A stretch of DNA of 64,000 nt from NCBI GenBank assembly GCA_020186115.1, contig WSYJ01000001.1, positions 1,240,001 through 1,304,000 of the forward strand, written 5' to 3'. The stretch comes from Histomonas meleagridis (lineage: Eukaryota; Parabasalia; Tritrichomonadida; Dientamoebidae). This document shows, one piece after another, positions 28,610-38,198 of this stretch. Below the pieces are notes generated by a model. It ran no database searches, was not told the DNA's origin, and saw nothing but the letters and a program-made list of their open reading frames with translations. The position numbers were made by a program, and so were the translations under genes. Every line of letters starts with the position of its first letter. The first letter of the stretch is position 1.

Positions 28610-29164
28610 ATGATCAACGACTTAAGCGACGACGGGTTTGTGGGCGACTACTACAACCAGCAATCCGGTGCTGAAGAAAATGGAATGGAACAGTTCGATC
28701 GAGCACAAAATTATCAATCATTTTTTGTGGAGCCTCTGGAAATTTTGGGAACAGAACAGTATTACCAAAAAATAGACTATTATAAGTATGAAGAAATTGA
28801 ACAAATTAATTCAAGTCCAACAATAAATGTTCCGCGAAATGAAATTTTGGAAATCATAAAGCTCCCACCACATACGAGTCCCTATTTAAGTAGTGTTAAA
28901 AAGAATGAAAAAAAAGTAAATTTGCCAAAGAGAAGACCGAACTTTCCAAGCGCAACAAGGAAAATTTTAAATGATTGGCTATATGAGCATAAAAGCAATC
29001 CATACCCAACATGTAGTGAGTTAGAAAAACTTCAAAAAATCACTGATCTAACCAGCAAACAAATAAGGATATACTTTACAAACAACCGTTCAAGATTTTT
29101 GTTGAGAAATCCAAAGAACGGAAAGCTTCCGCGCACTCTTGATATTGAAAAACATATCCCATAG
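28610..29164 (+). CDS. TALE-like homeodomain protein
   Basis: 184 aa with an acidic/aromatic N-terminal half and a C-terminal homeodomain at about residues 107-165. Helix 1 is ATRKILNDWLYEHKSNPYPT, containing the three-residue loop extension signature N-P-Y-P-T of TALE proteins; helix 2 is CSELEKLQKITDL; recognition helix 3 is TSKQIRIYFTNNRSRF. The usual W-F-x-N-x-R becomes Y-F-T-N-N-R, keeping the DNA-contacting Asn (158) and Arg (160). It is probably a sequence-specific transcription factor. There is no MEINOX or other partner domain. Homeodomains are unusual in this lineage, where Myb proteins dominate. Confidence 0.8.
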   Translation: MINDLSDDGFVGDYYNQQSGAEENGMEQFDRAQNYQSFFVEPLEILGTEQYYQKIDYYKYEEIEQINSSPTINVPRNEILEIIKLPPHTSPYLSSVKKNEKKVNLPKRRPNFPSATRKILNDWLYEHKSNPYPTCSELEKLQKITDLTSKQIRIYFTNNRSRFLLRNPKNGKLPRTLDIEKHIP

Positions 29165-29216
29165 GCTTGGTGATAATTGATCGATTGAATAATACAATGT
29201 TTCCATAAATTTCAAC

Positions 29217-29540
29217 TTAAATTATTTTATTGTGTAATGCGTTTTTAATAATATTATTCATATTATGTACGGCTTTTGCAAACGCCATATCAAAAGCCTC
29301 TTTTACACCATCCCCAAATAAAGATGAACATTCAATATAATAAAAAGCACCAATTTCCTTAGCTACATCTTTGCTAATGGATTGATCTGGTGGAAGGAGA
29401 ATTCAGGTTTATGAAAAACACTTTTGATTTCAGGATACCACTTCGTTTTAATTCTTTCAAAAGATTTATCAACAATTGAAAAACAAAGCATAAAATATCT
29501 GTTTGTACATATGAAAGTAGTCGGGTATTTTCTTATTCAT
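29217..29540 (-). pseudogene. Rho-family GTPase relic A
   Basis: Minus strand: YFMLCFSIVDKSFERIKTKW then YPEIKSVFH, followed after a frame change by DQSISKDVAKEIGAFYYIEC, SSLFGDGVKEAFDMAFAKAV and a short tail to TAA at 29217-29219. This is the second half of a Rho/Rac GTPase (C-F-S-V ... W-x-P-E-I ... I-x-C-S-S). The P-loop half is missing or unreadable. Confidence 0.7.
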
Positions 29541-30060
29541 CATTTGATCTCCAAAAAAAACCAGTTTTAAGAATGGAACGCCCTTCCTTGGGAATTACCG
29601 ATAGGAGAAATTTGATAACTTTTATTGTGTCATTTTTTTGTTATAAAGTAATTATGTAACTCAATTGAGTTGCTACTTTTTGTGAATTGAACATATTCTT
29701 GTTTATACGGATCTACAATTTTTCGAATATACAACAAAATATGTAGTATCAAACTTATTTCTTATATCATCAAATTCATCAACATAATTTTTCAGTATTC
29801 TGTTCAATACTTTTGCATTACATTAATAATGCAATATATACAAGGAAATCTTTTAATGTTAGAAACAAAGTCATTTGGATTATTTACTTTCACGTTAAAT
29901 GAAGCTGACGTACGGCTTTACCATTATCAATTGTTCGAATTTTTTGTTATAAAAAGACGTTGAAGTAGCACTTTTTATGTAATTTTTCAAAAATTCACAA
30001 GGTCAGAGGTGAATTCCCCGACAAAAAGTGACACTGTTTACACACTTCTCGCTCCAAGTT
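29541..30060. other. Spacer before kinase gene
   Basis: No gene seen. GACAAAAAGTGACAC at about 30020 resembles AAAAAGTG strings found near other starts. Confidence 0.5.
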
Positions 30061-31152
30061 ATGAAACCATCAAAACACGAAGATTATGTAAAAAAAGAAA
30101 TTATAGGAGAAGGAGAAACGGCCGCTGTTTACTTAGGTTATCATTATACTGATTCTGAAGAAAAAAATCCATTGGCGATTAAACAATATCGAAACCGTCA
30201 CTTTAATCTCGAAAATAAATTATCTTATATCGGTGAAACAAATGCATTGATAAAACTTAGTCAGAAAGGTCATCCAAATATTTTAAAAATGGTTGGTTTT
30301 ACAAATTCTCGTCCTTTATGGTTAATCACAGAAAACATTAAATCTCCAAAAAGTTCTAATGGAACCATTTACAAAACGCTTCGTGATTACATTCATTTAT
30401 CATCAAATGACAAAGATAACCAAAAAATAAAAATTGCGTATGGAATTGCTTGTGGTATGAAATTTGCACATGGCCATCATATCATGCATAGAGATCTTAA
30501 GCCATCTAATATCCTTCTTGACCAAAATTTCAACCCCAAAATTATTGATTTTGGAATGGCTAAAATATTAAATGATGACGAGTTTGCGTACACATACACA
30601 GGAACTCCATCATACATGGCTCCAGAAGTTCAAAAATGTCTCCACAACAAAACAGAAAATGTATCGAGGTACTCATTTCCTGCAGATGTTTATTCATATG
30701 GAATGATTTTATATGAGATGGCAACAAAAACTGAGCCATTTAACAAACTTTCCATGCATCAAATCGAATATGAACTTGAGTTAGATCATCGTCCAGCTTT
30801 CTCAAGCAAACAAAAAGAACTTCCGGATTCTATGAAGAAGTTAATACAGATGTGTTGGAGAACAAATCCTGAAGAAAGGCCAACATTTAGCGAAATTGTG
30901 AAGATGATGCAAGACGATAATATTTCATTTGACATGTCATCCGACCAAATAGCGATTTCAAAGATTTACCAATCGGTCAATCTTGAAATCCAAAACTATA
31001 ATCCTGAGAATAGTAATGGTAATGTTTTAAATGTGAGTGCAAACAAGGAAGAGAATAACAGCGTTGTGAAAAAGCATAAATTTGTGAGTTGGAAATATTT
31101 GAGAATTGTGATTTTTGTTTTTGCTTTGTTATTGTTGATTTCTTTTTTATGA
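30061..31152 (+). CDS. Membrane-anchored protein kinase
   Basis: 363 aa from ATG 30061. The kinase domain (about 7-280) is complete: Gly loop GEGETAAVYLG, LAIKQY, HRDLKPSNILL, IDFGMAK, YMAPE, and a TKL-like end (MCWRTNPEERPTFSEIVKMM). A disordered Asn-rich linker and a single C-terminal hydrophobic segment (LRIVIFVFALLLLISFL) follow, so the protein is tail-anchored with the kinase in the cytosol. Such kinases are abundant in trichomonads. All catalytic residues are present, so it should be active. Substrate unknown. Confidence 0.9.
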   Translation: MKPSKHEDYVKKEIIGEGETAAVYLGYHYTDSEEKNPLAIKQYRNRHFNLENKLSYIGETNALIKLSQKGHPNILKMVGFTNSRPLWLITENIKSPKSSNGTIYKTLRDYIHLSSNDKDNQKIKIAYGIACGMKFAHGHHIMHRDLKPSNILLDQNFNPKIIDFGMAKILNDDEFAYTYTGTPSYMAPEVQKCLHNKTENVSRYSFPADVYSYGMILYEMATKTEPFNKLSMHQIEYELELDHRPAFSSKQKELPDSMKKLIQMCWRTNPEERPTFSEIVKMMQDDNISFDMSSDQIAISKIYQSVNLEIQNYNPENSNGNVLNVSANKEENNSVVKKHKFVSWKYLRIVIFVFALLLLISFL

Positions 31153-31738
31153 ATTTCTCTTTGTTCTGTTGAAGCGCCTCTGTTTGTTCATAAATAAATA
31201 TTGTTTTTGTCTATTTTGTTTTTAAATGTGATCACAAATTTTTAAAAATGGAGTACAATGTTTGATGCAATTAAAGTTATTCACATCTTATTCTAAAAAA
31301 ATGCATATAAACAGTGGTCTGAAATGCATTTTTGTCTTTGAAGAACTGGAAAAGCAAATGTAAAATTATAAAAAAAATATTTTCAACAATAATTTTCAGT
31401 AAAAATATTACACATCAAATTACATGTTTTTATATATGCAAATAATTAATGAATATTTAATAATAATGAATTTTGTTTTGTTAACTTAAGCACATGATGG
31501 GTTTAATTTTGTACGTTAAAAATGAACGTTTAACTTTTTTTGTGGAGGAACAAAGGTACCTTTTAAAATACTTTAAAATCATAAATGTCTAATCAAAAAT
31601 ATAATAATGTTGGCAAGGCCTGTTGGCGGTAACCCTTTTTTCTGGCGTTACCGAGTTTTTATGCTATTTATAGATTTTATAATAATTCAAAGAAGATGAA
31701 AAAAAAGTGTTTGAAACGACCGTTTATTTGATTTATAC
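31153..31738. other. Spacer with small inverted repeat
   Basis: No gene seen. CGGTAAC (31627-31633) and GTTACCG (31647-31653) form a 7-bp stem around a T-rich loop. ACGACCGTTT at 31716-31725 lies just beyond the stop of the next, minus-strand gene. Confidence 0.5.
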
Positions 31739-32356
31739 CTAAAAGTTGTATATCTTCTGGAATGATGACTGGCCCTCTCTGCTGCCTTTTTCTTTCACAA
31801 AAAAGTCGGATTGTTCTGACCAAGGCTGTACTCTTTTTGAATCTTTTCGATATGGGATAATAAATTGTGCACCTTCATTCATGTTAATGAGTTGCTTGCC
31901 AACAGAATCCAAAACATGAAGGTTAATTTGATATCCTTCACCTGGAAATGTAAATTCTGTTGTTTCGTTTTTTGGTTTAATCTTTTGTACTTGCTTTACA
32001 TTTTGCGTTTGACTTGTGTCTGATTTATGTTTGTTAACGAACTCGTTCAGTGAAGTTAAGCCGGCAGATTCTTTAATAATATTTAACATTCCATTGATAT
32101 CACATAAATCTGATTCAAGAGAAATGCACTTATTTGAAAGGTCATCAATCCTTTCTACACAAACTTGAGACATCTTAGCAAGTGAATCTCCTAGTTCACG
32201 GAGATGCTTCTCTAATTGATCTTTGTTCCCTTCAATTGAAAAATCATTTCTTTGGTTTCTGCGTTGGGCTGATTCTATCATTTCTTTATCAAGCTGAGCG
32301 ATTTTTTGGTAATTTTCCATTTCCAAATGCTTTGCACTTTGAGAAGCTTTGTTCAT
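31739..32356 (-). CDS. Coiled-coil protein, unknown
   Basis: 205 aa. Residues ~1-100 are a long charged helix, probably a coiled coil (MENYQKIAQLDKEMIESAQR, LEKHLRELGDSLAKMSQVCV). The C-terminal part has a beta-rich segment (FTFPGEGYQINLHVLDSVGK) and a basic tail. No membrane segment or known motif. CAGCGGTTATA about 10-20 bases before the ATG looks like a Myb-type box and supports the start. Family not recognised. Confidence 0.65.
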   Translation of the reverse strand: MNKASQSAKHLEMENYQKIAQLDKEMIESAQRRNQRNDFSIEGNKDQLEKHLRELGDSLAKMSQVCVERIDDLSNKCISLESDLCDINGMLNIIKESAGLTSLNEFVNKHKSDTSQTQNVKQVQKIKPKNETTEFTFPGEGYQINLHVLDSVGKQLINMNEGAQFIIPYRKDSKRVQPWSEQSDFFVKEKGSREGQSSFQKIYNF

Positions 32357-32504
32357 ATTATAACCGCTGAAGTTGAGACAATAACGATGAAGTGATCACT
32401 TCATTAGCTATTATGAAGAAACCAAATGAATGTATTTAAGCAAACCTGTGCTTTAAACAAATTTAAAAATTCTTAACGAAAAAACGATAAATTCTTTTTG
32501 AGTT

Positions 32505-32777
32505 TTAAAAATTTCTTTGATGATCACCAAAGAATTGAACCAGGTAGATGACCAGCGTCATATGAATGGATATTTGACTATGCATATCATGGATTGTAGA
32601 AAAAGAACGGAAAAATTCATAAGCTTGAGAATCCGATGAATGAAAAAGAAGTGATTTTACTGTATCTAATTGGATAACTAGATTCTCTGAAAATAACCTA
32701 TGCTTTATACAATCTTTAGTAAAAACTTTTGCAAATATTTTTGCATTTTTAAGATCGAAATTTGGATCAAAAATCAT
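32505..32777 (-). CDS. Short open frame, uncertain gene
   Basis: 90 aa starting at ATG 32777 (MIFDPNFDLKNAKIFAKVFT) and ending FFGDHQRNF. Composition resembles real protein, but no promoter element or family is seen. It may be a fragment of a larger lost gene. Confidence 0.25.
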   Translation of the reverse strand: MIFDPNFDLKNAKIFAKVFTKDCIKHRLFSENLVIQLDTVKSLLFHSSDSQAYEFFRSFSTIHDMHSQISIHMTLVIYLVQFFGDHQRNF

Positions 32778-32904
32778 TCATTTACACACGACAAACAAAC
32801 AAATGCCGAATATTTTCAACACAAAAACCTAGAGTTCCACACAATAATTGAATAGTTAACAAAATAAACTATTCATATTTTTGAGATAAATTTTATGACA
32901 ACAA

Positions 32905-33279
32905 AAAATTGAGTGGAACATTCAACAAGAAACAGATAATCGAAAACTTCATTTAATAACATATCTAGGTTCTAACGTTTTTATTCTTTGTTTCTCTCTT
33001 GTTTTTCGACCATCACTTGAAAGTATTTTAAATGATTGGTACTTAGAAATTCAGCAATACTGCCCTTCGACACCTTTAATTTTAGTCGGAATGAAAGCAG
33101 ACTTAAGAGACAACTTCACCGTTGATCACGCAAACAATTGCTATGAACCTATTTCAACTAAAGAAGGACAATCAGCTGCAAAGAAAATAGGGGCATATGG
33201 TTACATTGAATGTTCTTCTAAAACTGGATATAATTTGAATAAAGTTTTTCAACTTGCAACAGAAGCTGCTTCAAAATAA
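32905..33279 (+). pseudogene. Rho-family GTPase relic B
   Basis: Reads, with an upstream stop, W-N-I-Q-Q-E (for W-D-T-A-G-Q-E), YLGSNVFILCFSLVFRPSLE, then ILNDWYLEIQQYCPSTPLIL, VGMKADLRDN (G4 shifted from N-K/T-K-x-D to M-K-A-D), KEGQSAAKKIGAYGYIECSS and a stop at 33277-33279. It covers switch II to the C-terminus of a Rho/Rac GTPase. There is no P-loop half, no start and no C-terminal prenylation cysteine. It is better preserved than relics A and C, but still 5'-truncated. Confidence 0.75.
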
Positions 33280-33965
33280 AAAGAAACATCTTGTAAAATT
33301 CATTGTAACTTATTGTTTGTTTTTTTTTTAGGCTCGCGAACATAGTTAGTGAGTGATGAAATTTGGATTCTTTTAGAGGGTCTTTTTCCAGACGAAAATG
33401 TGATGCAAATTCACTGAGCATTATTTTATTAAAATTGCCAGGAATGGGAATGAAAATAAAATGTAAAAATTTAGACTCTTCATTTTTACTAAAATGTGTT
33501 CATTTTCGATTATTCTCTTAATTAAATATCTTCGGAATTAGCTTCAATTTCTTTTTGTTCAAGTAGTTTAACCTTTTTCATAAGTGCTGTCTTAAAAAAT
33601 TTATGCATTTTTATATTATTTCGGTATAATGAGTTGTTGATATAAATACTGTATAAAATAAATAATTCTAGAATTAATTTTAATTCTTCTTTTCCCTAGA
33701 TGTAATTTAACAATAATCATACATAGCTGCATAAATAATCAATACTTTCTTTAATATTATTAATATGATAACTAACAAGTTCAATGTTCCTAGACTGTGT
33801 TGCAAAAACCAAAATATTTTTGGAACTTCATTTTCAGTCAAAAAAAATATTCAATGAGAAATATATTACCTGTTTTTGCTGCAGCATTAATATAATCCAT
33901 TCCTTCTCTCAACAGAAATGTAAACATTTCATGGTATAAAACACAAAACTTTCCTAATTAATAGA
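33280..33965. other. AT-rich spacer
   Basis: No gene seen. Confidence 0.5.
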
Positions 33966-33969
33966 ATAT

Positions 33970-34215
33970 CATTTTCTACGATTTTGTTTTCAAAAGATAA
34001 TGAAAGATATCATATTTATGGTATTCAATATGTACCTTCAAATGTTGAATGATTTTATTCACATCAATAAACGATTTCTTCATTTATACTTGTAACTGCA
34101 TATATACCTGCGCTCATTTCAATTGCATTATTCATAAATAAATATTTAAAATAAATATTTCATATGCTACAAAATCAATTAATGTTTATGACATTTCTTT
34201 TGAAATTGAGTTATT
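33970..34215 (-). pseudogene. Eroded DUF3447/ankyrin relic
   Basis: The DNA aligns with the relic at 3.9-4.07 kb: shared GATATCAT, ATTTATG, ACCTTCAAATG-TGAATGATTTT, TTCACA, AT-ATTTCTTCA and ATTCATAA-TAAATATTTAAAAT in order. Translation is broken by stops but retains N-H-S-T-F-E-G and I-H-F/Y-C-E-like codons. Confidence 0.55.
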
Positions 34216-34383
34216 TTCGACTCCCATGAAAAATGAATTATATAAATATGAATATCAATACATGAATTTTTTGTTTGATTATTAACTTTTCATTTTTTGC
34301 TATAACGGATATAATGCAATTTATATTTTGGAATATAATGTTATAAAAAATTAAAAGTATTTTTATACATATTTACAAAAACA

Positions 34384-36414
34384 TCACTGTGAAGAGTTTT
34401 GTTGTACCATACAATAGTTCGAAAAATCCGGATCATTTTTCTGTAGGAAATTATACAAATACAAGAAAAATTTCGGAAATCGTCTGTGGAAATAGTTAAA
34501 GTATTCGTCAGCTGTTCCTTTCTGTTGTCCCATTGGTGTATGTGCCCATTTGTTCCGAATGAATCTGAGCAATTCAATGATCGAATCGCCGGAATAATAT
34601 CTGAAATTCTGCGCATCTCTCAGCAAGCCCTCATCCAGCTGCTCCAGCCAATTCTTTCCGACGATTTTTTCGCTTTCTACTTCGAAAAGTGGAATTTGAG
34701 ATCGATTTGACGGATTCTGGAAATAATCAATCGCATGCGAAACAATGTCAAGCCTCTGAGAGCAAGACAGGAAACATGGATGATTAACTATATCAGAAGG
34801 TGTTGGTCGTTCATCAAATTTTTCATTTGTCATTTCAGAAATCAAATCCATCATTAATGGGTCTCCTTCTTTTATGTGGTTCCCTATCACCTTACCTAAT
34901 GCATATATATCATCTGATTGTTCTTTCTTGTCTGTGCTTTTATGAATACCTTTCTCAAAACCGCCAAGTAACGGCAAACCGTCGTTATCGGCGAAAAGTG
35001 ACATGTCATCAATTCCTCCGTGAACAATACCAGCAGAAAAAAGAGAGTTAAGAGTACGAGTAGCTTTCAAAACAAATGAATAAGCATCCATGTTTGTGAA
35101 ATCATAAGGTTTCAAAAGTTGAATTGCAATAATTATTTCATCATCTCGTAACTCATATCCTTGAATATAAGCTACACCCTCAATGTTAAGGCGAGATAAT
35201 TCATCAAGGAGAGATACATCAATTGTCTTGCTTGCATGAACAATGCTACATTTAACATTATTGAAAGTACCTATGTTTGGATTATTTTCATCAATTTTGA
35301 TACCACTTGAGTTGTTTCCTCCATATTTGTAATAGATAAATTGTATCAAACGGAACGAGAACAAAATTAATAGAAAAGTAATACCAATTTGAAGAAATGG
35401 AAATCTATTAACTCGAGAAGCAACAGCTGTATACAACTGTTCAAACATTTTATCAGCTGGACGATTTGGATCAACACCTTTTTGAAGTGGAGCAAATGAA
35501 AAGAAAGGTCGATGAATGTCATGTACACCAAAGCGAAAGTCTTCATAGTTACCGGGTCCTGCTTCACCAGGGAGAGCTGGTAATCCATACATTAAAATTT
35601 CAAATTTTGAAGGAATTTTAAGAGGGTGTGAAGGAATTGCGATAATGGCATCTCCAATCAACTGAAAGAAAACAGATGACTTTGATAACTTTTCACCGCT
35701 TGATTTCATGCGGAAGTTGAACTTCCCACTGTCAGGTCCATAAACATATATTGGGGTGCCCTGAATTTTTGTTTGGCATAAAACGTCATTGCCGATAGAG
35801 ACGGTTATACCGCCCGAAAGTGTTGTTGTGACTGTTATCTTTTGTTTTGCGCTTTCTTGTGGTAATGTTGAAAATGTGTCAAAATCACTATATTTTATGA
35901 TTTTACTTGAGCTGTCAAAAACATTTAATGAGTAATCAACACGAACAATTACAAAATCATTTTTGATGTAATCACCACTTTGTCTTGGAATTGTTGAATT
36001 CGATCTGTATTTGTATGTTACTTCTCCTTGTTCATTAATAAAAAACATTGTGGTTGTTTTACCAGATGCAAATATTTCGTTGCTTTCCGTTTTGAATGGA
36101 GACATAAAAACAAGATCACGTATTGGGAGTGGGAGACGACGGAATCCATACCCTTCAATAAAAGTAAATAAAAATCCATCGGATGAAGGAAAATAATTCG
36201 TATAAGCTGTTTCTGTTGAAGCAAATATTGGCCCTCCTGTATCTATTGACCATAAAACTTCACCTGTGAAAATATTTAGATAATGAAAAAATCCATCAGA
36301 TGTAGAAATATAAACAAATGATTGATCAACCATTCCTTTCCACTCAAGGTAAATTCCTGTATTTGCAATAGAATCTGAATTACTAATAGAAAGGGTCAAA
36401 AGCAACAAAAACAT
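34384..36414 (-). CDS. IRE1: IRE1-like ER stress sensor with degenerate kinase
   Basis: 676 aa from the first ATG (36414), which starts a signal peptide (MFLLLLTLSISNSDS). Residues ~20-330 form a lumenal PQQ-like beta propeller (FVYISTSDGFFHYLNIFTGE, VLWSIDTGGPIFAS). A transmembrane helix lies at ~340-362 (FLQIGITFLLILFSFRLIQF). The kinase-like region (~385-550) has lost key residues: V-H-G-G-I-D-D-M where HRD-x-x-P should be, L-G-G-F for DFG, and a shortened N-lobe. The C-terminal KEN nuclease domain (~554-665) keeps the catalytic set: Tyr607, R-N-K at 620-622 and His625, with the spacing known for IRE1. It is likely the ribonuclease of an unfolded-protein response with a non-catalytic kinase fold. 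Confidence 0.88.
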   Translation of the reverse strand: MFLLLLTLSISNSDSIANTGIYLEWKGMVDQSFVYISTSDGFFHYLNIFTGEVLWSIDTGGPIFASTETAYTNYFPSSDGFLFTFIEGYGFRRLPLPIRDLVFMSPFKTESNEIFASGKTTTMFFINEQGEVTYKYRSNSTIPRQSGDYIKNDFVIVRVDYSLNVFDSSSKIIKYSDFDTFSTLPQESAKQKITVTTTLSGGITVSIGNDVLCQTKIQGTPIYVYGPDSGKFNFRMKSSGEKLSKSSVFFQLIGDAIIAIPSHPLKIPSKFEILMYGLPALPGEAGPGNYEDFRFGVHDIHRPFFSFAPLQKGVDPNRPADKMFEQLYTAVASRVNRFPFLQIGITFLLILFSFRLIQFIYYKYGGNNSSGIKIDENNPNIGTFNNVKCSIVHASKTIDVSLLDELSRLNIEGVAYIQGYELRDDEIIIAIQLLKPYDFTNMDAYSFVLKATRTLNSLFSAGIVHGGIDDMSLFADNDGLPLLGGFEKGIHKSTDKKEQSDDIYALGKVIGNHIKEGDPLMMDLISEMTNEKFDERPTPSDIVNHPCFLSCSQRLDIVSHAIDYFQNPSNRSQIPLFEVESEKIVGKNWLEQLDEGLLRDAQNFRYYSGDSIIELLRFIRNKWAHTPMGQQKGTADEYFNYFHRRFPKFFLYLYNFLQKNDPDFSNYCMVQQNSSQ

Positions 36415-36605
36415 TGGAAGCAAATTTCCATGTAAAGTATTCAATTCAGATTTTGCCAAATTATCATCCAACAAAGTTCCAACTGATCTGAGGATTAAAT
36501 CGATTACTTCCAAGTAAAATTGAAGAACTGCATCAAACTTAATCCGATTTGTTAATTTTTATTCCAAACGATTAAAATCTAATTTCGAAATAGATTTTTA
36601 GTCAG

Positions 36606-38198
36606 TTAATTTTTATAACCTATGAAATACAACATAGTTAACGCAACAAACATAACTATTGCAATAGAAATCAACACAGAATTCACCGGTTTTTTCTCCA
36701 AGAATTCATCATAATTATTATATATGTCAATGTCATACACGTTATTTTCATCTTTTCCATGTAAAGGTTCCCAAATCTGATTAAAGAATGGGTTCACCTT
36801 TGCGATCGCATCATAATTCCAAGGTAAAGGATCACATTTTGGACACCAATGCCCACCTTTTAACACAGTGTTCGGTGTCATTTTGAATGTATGTCCAAAT
36901 GCGCATTTCCATTCGAGAGGTGTATAAAGATCACCTTTCTTCATTTCTTTAGCCAAGCATTCGCCGCCTCTAAATGAAGCAGCTCCTTTCATATCATCCA
37001 AATCCAATTCTTCGATTGGCTTTTTTTCATCATATCCATGATTTAATACAATTGCCTTATCAGATGGCCTTGAAAGATCTGTTTTATCCCATGTTTTTGG
37101 TATTAATTCCCATTCTTTATATGATCCGAAGTATGCGCTAATTCTTTTTTCGTCTCTATTCTTTAGCCATGATAATGTACCGAAGCGTTTGTCATTTGCG
37201 ATCATGCGCATGAATTCTTTTCCAATGAAATTGGCACCTAAGAATGAAAGCTTGAAAATAAACGGCGAATTCTTTCCCATTCTTTTGAAGTATTCATCGA
37301 TTGGTACATTATGTCGAAAGTGTAATATGTTTTCTAAGACATCACTATCTAAATACCATTGTCCATGGAAGTTACGTGTGATGAACCAATTCGGTTCAAA
37401 GATTTTCTTTGGCGCGTCATGGCCCATTCCAAGTGTGTAAAGGATCTTTTCTTCGAATTGATAATTCGTCATGCGATATTCTTTGCCAGAACCAATGTTA
37501 TAAAAACGCCTCCAAAATGATTCTGGTACTGTGTCAGCAAGGATGTTACACATAAGTGTCGCACTGTCTTCAACTGTGGCCCATTCAAGAACACCGCGAA
37601 GAACAATGTGGAAAACAATAGGACCAATGTTAAATAAAATTCCCGGATGTAATATCCCTGATTGGCGTAATGAAACCCAATGCTTAAGTCCTGATTCGGC
37701 AAAAACTCGTTCTGCTTGGACTTTAGAGAGTCCATAATGATCATAGATAGAAATGGCTATGGGATCGCCACAACGTGCCCAATGAATAGGATCATTGCGA
37801 TCGCCTGTTTGTGCAACTGTTCCAATGTAAACAACTTTAACTTCATCAGGATTTGGTTGTGCTTTAACTGCTTTGACAATATTTTCGGCAGCTGTAACAT
37901 TTGTGGCAAGTGTTTCTTTGGGAATAAAATCTGCTTTTGGTGATACTAAGCCACCTATATGTAAAACATAACTACATCCATCTATGGCCTTTTTAACATC
38001 TTCGTAGTTCTTGAGGTTACCCCAAACAATGGAAACTCGGGGATCTTTAGAGTAAGATGCAAATAGTCTATGATTCTTGAACTTATCAAGAAGCAAAAGA
38101 ACTATGTCAAGGTCCTTCCTCCTTTCATATATTTCAAGGAAAGAGGCATGACCCATAACACCAGCAGCACCAGAGATGAAGACCTTTTTGTTTGGCAT
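36606..38198 (-). CDS. Extended SDR / zinc-ribbon / membrane fusion
   Basis: 530 aa. Residues ~5-330 are an extended short-chain dehydrogenase (NAD-epimerase or 3-beta-HSD type): dinucleotide motif VFISGAAGVMGHA, catalytic Y-G-L-S-K with an upstream VYIGTVAQTG. The C-terminal part carries a zinc-ribbon-like motif W-K-C-A-F-G-H-T-F ... W-C-P-K-C (Cys432, His436, Cys452, Cys455) and a single transmembrane helix at ~507-527 (VLISIAIVMFVALTMLYFIG) with a two-to-three-residue tail. It would be an ER-type tail-anchored oxidoreductase; a sterol- or sugar-nucleotide substrate is possible but not shown. Complete, with no breaks. Confidence 0.82.
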   Translation of the reverse strand: MPNKKVFISGAAGVMGHASFLEIYERRKDLDIVLLLLDKFKNHRLFASYSKDPRVSIVWGNLKNYEDVKKAIDGCSYVLHIGGLVSPKADFIPKETLATNVTAAENIVKAVKAQPNPDEVKVVYIGTVAQTGDRNDPIHWARCGDPIAISIYDHYGLSKVQAERVFAESGLKHWVSLRQSGILHPGILFNIGPIVFHIVLRGVLEWATVEDSATLMCNILADTVPESFWRRFYNIGSGKEYRMTNYQFEEKILYTLGMGHDAPKKIFEPNWFITRNFHGQWYLDSDVLENILHFRHNVPIDEYFKRMGKNSPFIFKLSFLGANFIGKEFMRMIANDKRFGTLSWLKNRDEKRISAYFGSYKEWELIPKTWDKTDLSRPSDKAIVLNHGYDEKKPIEELDLDDMKGAASFRGGECLAKEMKKGDLYTPLEWKCAFGHTFKMTPNTVLKGGHWCPKCDPLPWNYDAIAKVNPFFNQIWEPLHGKDENNVYDIDIYNNYDEFLEKKPVNSVLISIAIVMFVALTMLYFIGYKN

